The notes under the pieces: generated by a model
The model's input: only the letters and a program-made list of their open reading frames with translations
Told to the model about the DNA's origin: nothing
Databases searched by the model: none
NCBI RefSeq assembly: GCF_041053105.1
Contig: NZ_CP163444.1
Coordinates: 8,650,501 to 8,714,500, forward strand
Length of the DNA stretch: 64,000 bases
Reading direction: 5' to 3'
Source of the DNA: Streptomyces sp. R44
Lineage (GTDB): Bacteria; Actinomycetota; Actinomycetes; Streptomycetales; Streptomycetaceae
Translations under genes and position numbers: made by a program
Part shown: one piece after another, positions 40,273 through 47,185 of the stretch
Layout of the letters: every line of letters starts with the position of its first letter
Numbering within the stretch: the stretch's first letter is position 1

Positions 40273-41159
40273 CGGCTGGTCTCCGCCCAGGTGCGCTGGG
40301 CCGCACGCCGCTGGAGCCGGTCGGCGAAGCGGGTGAGGGGGATGGTGACGGCGATGAACAACAGGGCCGCTCCGAGGTAGGGGGTGTAGTTGAAGTCGTA
40401 GTCGGCCTTGATCTGGGCTGCGCGCAGGGCTTCGAGGGGGCCGAGGACGGAGACGAGGGCGGTGTCCTTCTGCAGGGCGATGAAGTCGTTGAGCAGGGGC
40501 GGCAGGACGTTGCGGACGGCTTGGGGCAGGACGACGTGCCGAAGCGTCTGGCGTTCGTTCAGTCCGAGCGCACGTGCGGCGTTGCGCTGTGCGGGGTGCA
40601 CGGAGTTGAGCCCGGCTCGCAGGACCTCGCCGACGTAGGCGGCGTACGACAGGACCAGGGCGATCACGCCGAGGACCCACGGGTCGGAAGGGGTTCCCTG
40701 CAGCTGCAGCGCCGGCAGCCCGAAGCCGACGAGGAAGACAAGGAGCAGGGTGGGGACGCCGCGGAAGACGTCGACGTAGACGGTCGCGGCGAGGCGGAGG
40801 GGCTGCAGCCCCGGCGCCCGGGTCACCCGCACCAGCGCGATCAGCAGTCCGAGGACCAGGATGAGGACCTCGGCGACCAGGAACATCTGGATGTTCAGCC
40901 AGAAACCCCGGAGGAGTTCGGGGAACGCCGTCCGCAGTTCGGTCCAGTCCAGGAACAGGCTCCGGACACGGTCCCAGCCGGGTGAGGCGACCGCCCCCGC
41001 ACCCACCGCGACCAGCGCGGCGAGGGTGCACAGGGAGGAGGTCCAGGTCTGACGGCGCTTGCGCAGGCGCCGGAAGCGCTGCCGCTCCAGCTCATGGCCG
41101 CTCGGCACGTAGGTGTCGTCGTCCGTCGCCGGGGACGCGGGTGTCTTTGTCAGTTCCAC
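40269..41159 (-). CDS. Amino-acid ABC importer permease (HisMQ/GlnP type)
   Basis: 296 residues from GTG 41159. A 45-residue charged cytoplasmic N-terminus precedes about five membrane spans. The EAA loop reads A-R-A-L-G-L-N-E-R-Q-T-L-R-H-V-V-L-P-Q-A, typical of polar amino-acid transporters. Forms the membrane channel for the lipoprotein at 41170, 10 bp upstream in the operon. Confidence 0.92.
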   Translation of the reverse strand: MELTKTPASPATDDDTYVPSGHELERQRFRRLRKRRQTWTSSLCTLAALVAVGAGAVASPGWDRVRSLFLDWTELRTAFPELLRGFWLNIQMFLVAEVLILVLGLLIALVRVTRAPGLQPLRLAATVYVDVFRGVPTLLLVFLVGFGLPALQLQGTPSDPWVLGVIALVLSYAAYVGEVLRAGLNSVHPAQRNAARALGLNERQTLRHVVLPQAVRNVLPPLLNDFIALQKDTALVSVLGPLEALRAAQIKADYDFNYTPYLGAALLFIAVTIPLTRFADRLQRRAAQRTWAETSR

Positions 41160-41169
41160 TGTCGGCCCG

Positions 41170-42048
41170 TCACTGCTTCAGCTCGGGCACGTTCGCCGAC
41201 GCGGACAGCCACGTCGACGTCAGCTTCGCCAGGGTCCCGTCCGCCTTGAGGGCGTCGAGGGCCTGGTTCACGCAGGAGGTGTAGCCGCTGTTCTTCGGCA
41301 GCAGCAGGCCGAAGTTCTCCGGCGTGCCACCCGCGTAGCCGAACTGGCCCACGATCTTCCCGTTGTCCAGCTCCGCGCCGGCCAGGTAGAACACGGTCGG
41401 CAGGTCGGTGACGATCGCATCGATCTGGCCGTTCGTCAGCGCCGTGACCTCGTCCTTCGTAGTGTTGAAGACACTCGGCTTCTGCGACGGCTTCAGCCGC
41501 TCCAGCACCGCCTGGTAGCTGGTCGTGGCGACCTGCACGCCCATCTTCGCGTCCTTGAACGCGCTCAGCGAGGTGGCGCCGGCGAACTTCGAGCCGTCCA
41601 GGGTCAGGATGGCCTGGTTGGCGGTGTAGTAACTGGAGGAGAAGTCGACGGCCTTCGCGCGCTGCGGGGTGATGGAGATCTGGTTGATGTCGAAATCGAA
41701 GTTCTTCGCGCCGGGGGCATAGGAGTGCGAGAAGGGCTCGACGACCCACTTCACCTGATCCTTCTTGAAGCCCAGCTTCCCGGCGACCGCGTAGGCCACC
41801 GCGCTCTCGAAGCCCTTGCCGTTCGACGGAGTGTTGCTGTCGAACCACGGCTCGTACGCCGGAGAGTCCGTCGCGATCGTCAACTGACCCGGCTTGTGAA
41901 GACTCGCGCTGTCGGTCGCGCACGCGGCAGCGGGTGCGGCGGAGCCGGACGCCTTGGGAGTCGCCTGCGGCTGCGGCGCGCAGGCGGCTGCCGCCAGGAC
42001 GACGACGGTGGCGGCGGAAGCCGAAAGAGCTATTCGGGTACGGGACAT
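41170..42048 (-). CDS. Amino-acid-binding lipoprotein of an ABC importer
   Basis: 292 residues from ATG 42048. Signal peptide with lipobox L-A-A-A-A-C, so it is anchored outside the membrane. L-T-I-A-T-D-S-P-A-Y-E-P-W-F, F-D-F-D-I-N-Q-I-S-I-T-P-Q-R-A-K-A-V-D-F-S and M-G-V-Q-V-A-T-T-S-Y mark the family-3 solute-binding fold. Ligand not readable from sequence; the upstream leader peptide suggests methionine or a sulfur compound derived from it. Confidence 0.9.
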   Translation of the reverse strand: MSRTRIALSASAATVVVLAAAACAPQPQATPKASGSAAPAAACATDSASLHKPGQLTIATDSPAYEPWFDSNTPSNGKGFESAVAYAVAGKLGFKKDQVKWVVEPFSHSYAPGAKNFDFDINQISITPQRAKAVDFSSSYYTANQAILTLDGSKFAGATSLSAFKDAKMGVQVATTSYQAVLERLKPSQKPSVFNTTKDEVTALTNGQIDAIVTDLPTVFYLAGAELDNGKIVGQFGYAGGTPENFGLLLPKNSGYTSCVNQALDALKADGTLAKLTSTWLSASANVPELKQ

Positions 42049-42099
42049 CAGAAGTCCTTAGAAAGAGAAGTCCGGGAGGGATGAGAAGAGGGAAATGCG

Positions 42100-42936
42100 T
42101 CAGCTGGCGAGGCGGAGGACCTGGTCGCCCTGGTTGAGGCCGAAGAGTTCGGCCGCGGAGCCGCCGCGGACGACGAGTTCGGCGAAGCCGATGCCGGAGC
42201 TGCCGATGGTGATGCCGGGTTCGCCGAGGGGGACGTCGGGGAGACGGTCGTAACAGCGGACCTCGATGTCGCGGCCCTCGTGGCGGTTGTGGACGAGCAG
42301 GCTCTTGGCGGTGGTGTAGCCGGGGAGCTCGGTGGCGGGGCGGTCGAGCTTGCAGTTGCCGAAGTTGTCCACGACCGCGACCCGGACATCGTCCTCGGCG
42401 GGCTGGATCACCGCCGTCGGCTGGGCGGGGACCGCGCGGCCGTCCGCGAGCCAGCGGGCCAGCAGCGGCACGTACCACAGGCTGCGGAACTGGGTCCGTA
42501 CCATCTCCTCGATCTCGGCCGGCGTGAGCTCGGCCCATCCGGCGGCTGCGGCCTCCAGGACTTCGCGGACGTCGGTGACGTGGACCTCGGTGATGCCCAG
42601 GTACGTCGCGAGCGGGGCGAGGACCCGGTGGTTGAGGGTGCTGATGACCAGGTGGTCGCCGTGGCGGAACCAGCAGAACGGCACACCGTTGGGCCAGTGC
42701 CCGTCCCTCGGCGCGATGTTGACCAGGACCACCACCGGCTGGGTCGGACCGCCGATCAGATCCGTGGAACGCAGGAGGTCGAGCAGGGTCAGGGCGGCGG
42801 CGCCCTCCGGGTCCGGTCCGCCCAGCGGCAGAACCGTGGGGGTGGCGCCGAAGAGGGTCGCGATCCGGGTGGACTGCCGGGCCAGCGCGTTGGGGTCGGC
42901 ACAGTCGGTGAGTGAAACGACCGGCAGGAGGGTCAT
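42100..42936 (-). CDS. SAM hydroxide adenosyltransferase-like protein (DUF62 family)
   Basis: 278 residues from ATG 42936. V-S-L-T-D-C-A-D-P-N at the start, V-V-V-L-V-N-I-A-P-R-D near residue 75 and V-A-V-V-D-N-F-G-N-C-K-L in the C-terminal barrel correspond to the T-D-F, V-D-P-G-V and D-x-F-G-N landmarks of the SAM-hydrolysing (chlorinase/fluorinase-related) family, which splits SAM into adenosine and methionine. Several family residues are altered (N-I-A-P-R-D for V-D-P-G-V-G), so substrate or activity may differ. First structural gene after the Met-rich leader, which fits methionine/SAM metabolism. Confidence 0.7.
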   Translation of the reverse strand: MTLLPVVSLTDCADPNALARQSTRIATLFGATPTVLPLGGPDPEGAAALTLLDLLRSTDLIGGPTQPVVVLVNIAPRDGHWPNGVPFCWFRHGDHLVISTLNHRVLAPLATYLGITEVHVTDVREVLEAAAAGWAELTPAEIEEMVRTQFRSLWYVPLLARWLADGRAVPAQPTAVIQPAEDDVRVAVVDNFGNCKLDRPATELPGYTTAKSLLVHNRHEGRDIEVRCYDRLPDVPLGEPGITIGSSGIGFAELVVRGGSAAELFGLNQGDQVLRLAS

Positions 42937-43014
42937 GGCAGATACTTCACATTTCTGTCGAATGAGGGCGGGGGAGGTGGGGGGACGGGCGGGGTGGGGC
43001 TGATTCGGGGTAAC

Positions 43015-43044
43015 AAAAAAGGACCCTCCGTCTCCGGAGGGTCC
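43015..43044 (-). terminator. Leader attenuator terminator
   Basis: On the minus strand GGACCCTCCG-gaga-CGGAGGGTCC (43044-43021) is followed by six T (43020-43015). It stands between the leader peptide and the first structural gene, so it must be conditional if the operon is to be expressed from this promoter. Its 5' arm CCTCCG (43040-43035) can instead pair with CGGAGG at 43088-43083 near the leader's end. Confidence 0.85.
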
Positions 43045-43071
43045 GTCGCATCCTGTGCGCACACGGCTTCG

Positions 43072-43137
43072 CTAGCGAAGCGCCTCCGAGGTTCGGGGCA
43101 TCATTCGCATCATGGCGAGGCCGGTGATGTTCTGCAT
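43072..43137 (-). CDS. Methionine-rich 21-residue leader peptide
   Basis: ATG 43137 to TAG 43072. The peptide starts M-Q-N-I-T-G-L and then has A-M-M-R-M-M-P: four of the five residues 9-13 are methionine. The stop lies in a 16-nt palindrome (GCTTCGC-TA-GCGAAGC region, 43065-43080), like stop codons in classical attenuator leaders. No Shine-Dalgarno is visible; the promoter at 43145-43172 places the transcript start at about the ATG, so it should be translated as a leaderless message. Confidence 0.75.
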   Translation of the reverse strand: MQNITGLAMMRMMPRTSEALR

Positions 43138-43144
43138 GGGTGGC

Positions 43145-43172
43145 ACGCTAGCACCAGAGGGAAGCGTCTCAA
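43145..43172 (-). promoter_or_regulatory. Promoter of the Met-leader operon
   Basis: TTGAGA (minus strand, 43172-43167) and TAGCGT (43150-43145) with a 16-bp spacer. The first transcribed base would be at about 43138, giving a leaderless ATG. Confidence 0.6.
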
Positions 43173-43178
43173 ACCACT

Positions 43179-43193
43179 GTCCACACTGTGGAC
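43179..43193. promoter_or_regulatory. Inverted repeat upstream of the leader promoter
   Basis: GTCCAC-act-GTGGAC, just upstream of the -35 element. Candidate binding site of an additional regulator. Confidence 0.45.
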
Positions 43194-43349
43194 ACTCGCC
43201 GCCGTGCGACCCGGCCGTGCCGGCTCTCCTGCCTGCTGCGCTCGATCACCGTCGGCGGATCCGCCTGCCGGCCTGATCGGCTCGTGGCGTGCCTTCCCGC
43301 GCCGGTACGGGCGGGCACCGCCAGGACCGCGAGAAGGACACCGCCCGGT

Positions 43350-43368
43350 GGGCCTCACGCCGAGGCCC
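43350..43368 (-). terminator. Hairpin after the EACC1 gene
   Basis: GGGCCTC-acgcc-GAGGCCC: a perfect 7-bp stem 21 bp beyond the EACC1 stop, without a T-tract. Confidence 0.5.
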
Positions 43369-43389
43369 TTCTCTTCCGCCCTCGGTCCG

Positions 43390-43794
43390 TCACGCGGAGG
43401 CGGCGGGCTGCTCCTCTGCGGCGGGCGGCTCCTCCTGCCCGTTGAGGGCCGCCGCCAAGACGTCGTTCGAGATGGCGTCCCCCTCGATCCGAACCACCTT
43501 CCCGGTCTCGGTCTCGGTGACGGTCACCGTCACCGATCGCCGGCGGTCCCGCTGCAGCCAGGCCTTCACGATCTGCACGACGGCGGTGGCACCGCCAGCC
43601 CCGGTGAGCCCCATGACCAGCTCCGAGGCCACGCCCTTGGCCCCTTCGGTCGGGACGTCCCGCTCCATCACCCGAGCACCCGCCGCACCACGCAGGTCGG
43701 CCATCAGTTCGGCGCGTGCGTCGAGCACGGCCTCGTGGTCGGCGTCGAGCCCTGCCAGTCGGCCCTCGATGCCAACTTCCGTCACACGTGACAT
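43390..43794 (-). CDS. Effector-associated constant component 1 (EACC1)-like protein
   Basis: 134 residues from ATG 43794 (GGGAGAGGG upstream). The central part V-A-S-E-L-V-M-G-L-T-G-A-G-G-A-T-A-V-V-Q-I-V-K-A-W-L-Q-R-D-R-R-R-S-V with the following T-V-T-E-T-E-T-G-K-V-V-R-I-E strand pair is the EACC1 pattern: a glycine-rich helical hairpin, a W-L motif and a basic turn into a beta-hairpin. EACC1 proteins accompany caspase- or trypsin-type effectors in NTP-dependent bacterial conflict systems. Here it is divergent from a caspase/STAND protein with a 72-bp gap. It may be membrane-associated through the small hydrophobic segment. Confidence 0.7.
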   Translation of the reverse strand: MSRVTEVGIEGRLAGLDADHEAVLDARAELMADLRGAAGARVMERDVPTEGAKGVASELVMGLTGAGGATAVVQIVKAWLQRDRRRSVTVTVTETETGKVVRIEGDAISNDVLAAALNGQEEPPAAEEQPAASA

Positions 43795-43866
43795 GGTTGC
43801 CCTCTCCCGTTCTAAGCTGAGGCCCGGCGCATATCGCGGGTGACAGCCGGGGGTGGACAGGATCGC

Positions 43867-46800
43867 ATGTACCGGGCCTTGATCGTCTGCAACTCCCGAT
43901 ACCCCAAAGACCCCGGCATCCTGCCCGAGCTGAACGGACCGAAAGCGGACGGGATGCTGCTCCGGGACGCCCTCACCGATCCGGCCACAGGACTCTTCGA
44001 CCGCAGCGAAGTGAGGCTGCTCCCGGAGGCCGACGCGCCGGAGATCCTGGACGTGGCCGACGAGTTCTTCGGCGAGGCCGAGGCGGACGACGTCCTGCTC
44101 TTCTACTTCAGCGGTCACGGCCGCAGCCTGAGCCAGGAGTTGTTCCTGTGCGCGGGCAACACCAGGACGAACCGGTTGGAGTCGTCGGCCGTCGCGTCGA
44201 GCACCCTGTCCCGGATCATCACGCGGAGCTTCGCCCAGGTGAAGATCGTGGTCCTGGACTGCTGCCACGGCGGCGGTTTCAAGGGCGGCGATCTGATCGG
44301 AGGGCTTTCGGGGAAGGGCCGGTTCGTCATCGCGGCGGCGTCCGCCACGGACCAGGCCGGCGACGCGGAGACCCGCGGCGAACCGAGCCCGTTCACGAAG
44401 GCACTGGTCGCAGGACTGCTCGCGGAGGCACGGGACGGCGACGGAGACGGCGCGGTCGATCTCGACGACCTGTTCACTCATGTGTCGGGCACCCGCTTCA
44501 ACGGGCACGAGCCGCAACGCAAGTTCGACGGCGCCGGGGCGGTCCCCATCGCCCGTCGGGCGCCGGAGGCCGTCCCGGCCTGCTTGCCGCCCGCCATCGA
44601 TCCGGGCGGCCGACCCGCGCCGGAACTTCTCCCGCAGCCGACCACCACCGTCATGCCCCCGCGCGCATCCGCCCCCGCGCGAGACAGCGTCGACAGCCTG
44701 GAGGCCGCCGCACCGCAGGCGGTCCTCGACCACGCCCGGGTCCAGGCGTTCCGCAGCGAGCTGCGGGAGGACGTGGCCGCCGCCTACCCTCCCCAACTGA
44801 CGATGAACGAGTTCCTCGCGCGGTCAGGGCTGGTGAAGGAAGGCGTGCCGACGCTGTCGGGCGCGCTGCTCTTCGGCGAGAACCCCACCGCGGTCCAGCC
44901 CACCGCCATGGTCCGCTGCGTGCGCTTCCGGGGCACCGACAAGACCGACCCGACGACCAGCGCGGAACTCCACGGGACCCTTCCCGAACTGATCGTGCAG
45001 GCCCGGGACTTCGTCGCCGCCGCCGCCCGGCTCGGGGAACTGCCGACGACCGAGGCCGCGCACGCCGACGCGCTCTACCGATTTCCGATGATCGCGGCAC
45101 GCGAGATCATCGCCAACGCCCTCGTCCACCGCGACTACGCCCGCACCGACGCGTGTGTCGCCGTGCACGTCTACGACGACCGCGTCGAGGTGATCAGCCC
45201 CGGGGCGTGGGGCGGCGGCGACCGTCCCGTGCCCGACGGTCTGCAGCGGCTCGGCATGCTGGAGAGCCATTCCCAGCCGCACAATTTCCGGCTGGCGCGG
45301 GTGCTGACCTGGGCGAAGCTGGTGGAGTCGGTGGGGGCCGGGCTGCCGCGGTCGGTGGCCGACTGCCGCGCGGTGGGGGCGCCGGAGCCGGTGGTGAGGC
45401 TCCGGCACGGGATGGTCGCGGTGACCCTGTTCCCCCTGGCGGACCGTACGGTGGAGCCCGCCCGGTCACCCCGTGCGACCGTCGTACCCCCGGAGCGGAC
45501 GGAGCGAACGGAGCGGTCGCGCGGCATCGATCCACGCCGGATCGCGAGGGTGTTCTGCGACACCACGCGCTCCTTCGGCACGGGATACAGGATCTCGAAC
45601 GACACCGTGCTGACGGCCGCTCACCTCGTGACGGAGGGAGCTCGGTGCCTCCTCGGCTTTCCGCTCGGATCGGCGACCTGGGAAGCGACCGCCGACGTGG
45701 CCGTTCTCGACGAGACCACGGATCTCGCGGTGCTGCGCTTCTCGCCGCCCGGCGAGGCCGAGGTCGTCCCGCCCGTGCGCTTCGGCCGGGTCACCCGGGA
45801 GGCCGCCGTCCTGAACGTGGAGACGGCCGGATTCCCCGACTTCAAACGTCGTGACGTGGGTGGCAGGGAGTACCAGGATCTGGTTCATCTCTTCGGCACG
45901 ACATCGAGTCTGACGAACGTCAGCAGCGGCACGCTGAGCGTCCAGTTCCCCGCGGCGCCCCAGCGGGACAAGTACGCGTCGAGCCCGTGGGGAGGCATGG
46001 CCGGTGCTCCGGTCTGGTCCGACGGCGTGCTCATCGGAGTCGTCAACGCGGATCTGTCCCATGAGGGGCAGGGAACACTGGGCGCGGCCCGAGTCGACCG
46101 CTTCCTGGCCGGTGCCGCCCCCGACCTGTCGGGAATCCTCGGCATCCCCGGCCTGGGCGACCTCCCCGAGGTCCCGGCACCGCGGCTCCGTCCCGTCTCG
46201 CCGTACCTGACCCACGTCCAGGACATCGCCCCACAGCGCCTCGTGGGCAGGGACGGGGAACTGGCCGCGCTCGCGGAGTTCTGCCACGGTGACCAGCCCT
46301 ATGCGCTGTGGCGAGGAAAGCCCTGGTCGGGCAAGACGGCACTGATGGCATGGTTCGCCCTGCATCCCCCTCACGATGTGGACGTGGTCTCCTTCTTCGT
46401 CACCGCCCGGCTGACGGGCCAGAGTGACAGCGGCGCGTACACGGACGCCCTCGCGGACCAGCTCAGCTGGTACCTGGGCCAGGAGCCCGCCTCCTCCTCG
46501 CTGTATTCCGGGGCGATGGAGAGGCTCCGTAGCCAGCTCCTCGACACCGCCGCCCGCAAGGCGCAGCAGGAGGGCCGCAGGCTGCTGCTCGTCGTGGACG
46601 GAATCGACGAGGACCGGGGGCCGGCGTCCGGCCTGCCGAGCATCGCCTCCCTGCTGCCGGGGAATCCGCCCCCCGGTCTGCGCGTTCTGGTCACCGGCCG
46701 GGAGCTGCCGCTGCCCGATGACGTCCCCGCCGGGCATCCGTTGCGCCGGTGCGTGGCTGGCTTCCTCGCCCCCGGACCCCTCTCCACGCAACGCGAGGTC

Positions 46801-47157
46801 ACCCATGAGCTGCTGAATCTGCTCGCCGCCTCGGAAGCCCATCGCGACGTGCTGGGCCTGATCGCCCTTGCCGAGGACCTGCCGCTGCCGGAACTCGCGG
46901 AAGTGGCCGGCCTGGCGCCGTACGAGCTGGCGCGGCTGATGCAGGGGCCGCTCGGCCGCGTGCTGACCCTCTCCGACGGCGGAGCGCCGACGAACGGCCT
47001 CGTGAGGTTCGCACACCCCGCACTGGGGGAGGAGGTGAAGCAGATGCTGGGCGCGCGGCTGTTGCGCGCGTACGCGGGGCGGCTCGAAGCCCACAGCCAG
47101 GAATCGTGGGGCCGACCGAGCCAGGATCCGTGGATCCCGAAGAGCCCGGGCCAGTGA
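43867..47157 (+). CDS. Caspase - HATPase - pseudo-trypsin - STAND NTPase fusion protein
   Basis: 1,096 residues from ATG 43867 (GTG 43840 is an alternative). Domain 1 (1-235): caspase-like peptidase with F-S-G-H-G (H84) and L-D-C-C-H-G-G (C133), both catalytic residues present. Domain 2 (285-525): ATP-binding HATPase_c_4-type region, R-E-I-I-A-N-A-L-V-H-R-D-Y at 412-424. Domain 3 (555-750): trypsin-like fold with T-A-A-H-L-V (H586) and T-D-L-A-V-L (D619), but G-M-A-G-A-P in place of GxSGxP, so the nucleophile is Ala712 and the domain should not cut. Domain 4 (790-1070): STAND NTPase, P-loop G-K-P-W-S-G-K-T (817-824), Walker B L-L-L-V-V-D-G-I-D-E. A threat-sensing, NTP-gated protease that may trigger cell death is inferred. 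Confidence 0.85.
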   Translation: MYRALIVCNSRYPKDPGILPELNGPKADGMLLRDALTDPATGLFDRSEVRLLPEADAPEILDVADEFFGEAEADDVLLFYFSGHGRSLSQELFLCAGNTRTNRLESSAVASSTLSRIITRSFAQVKIVVLDCCHGGGFKGGDLIGGLSGKGRFVIAAASATDQAGDAETRGEPSPFTKALVAGLLAEARDGDGDGAVDLDDLFTHVSGTRFNGHEPQRKFDGAGAVPIARRAPEAVPACLPPAIDPGGRPAPELLPQPTTTVMPPRASAPARDSVDSLEAAAPQAVLDHARVQAFRSELREDVAAAYPPQLTMNEFLARSGLVKEGVPTLSGALLFGENPTAVQPTAMVRCVRFRGTDKTDPTTSAELHGTLPELIVQARDFVAAAARLGELPTTEAAHADALYRFPMIAAREIIANALVHRDYARTDACVAVHVYDDRVEVISPGAWGGGDRPVPDGLQRLGMLESHSQPHNFRLARVLTWAKLVESVGAGLPRSVADCRAVGAPEPVVRLRHGMVAVTLFPLADRTVEPARSPRATVVPPERTERTERSRGIDPRRIARVFCDTTRSFGTGYRISNDTVLTAAHLVTEGARCLLGFPLGSATWEATADVAVLDETTDLAVLRFSPPGEAEVVPPVRFGRVTREAAVLNVETAGFPDFKRRDVGGREYQDLVHLFGTTSSLTNVSSGTLSVQFPAAPQRDKYASSPWGGMAGAPVWSDGVLIGVVNADLSHEGQGTLGAARVDRFLAGAAPDLSGILGIPGLGDLPEVPAPRLRPVSPYLTHVQDIAPQRLVGRDGELAALAEFCHGDQPYALWRGKPWSGKTALMAWFALHPPHDVDVVSFFVTARLTGQSDSGAYTDALADQLSWYLGQEPASSSLYSGAMERLRSQLLDTAARKAQQEGRRLLLVVDGIDEDRGPASGLPSIASLLPGNPPPGLRVLVTGRELPLPDDVPAGHPLRRCVAGFLAPGPLSTQREVTHELLNLLAASEAHRDVLGLIALAEDLPLPELAEVAGLAPYELARLMQGPLGRVLTLSDGGAPTNGLVRFAHPALGEEVKQMLGARLLRAYAGRLEAHSQESWGRPSQDPWIPKSPGQ

Positions 47158-47185
47158 TCCCGGTGCGCGGCCGGCCGCACGGCTG

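Noticed and set aside
42937..43200. SAM riboswitch
   Set aside because: Considered because of the SAM-related gene and terminator, but the Met-rich leader ORF and competing helices explain the region, and I could not draw a known SAM aptamer.
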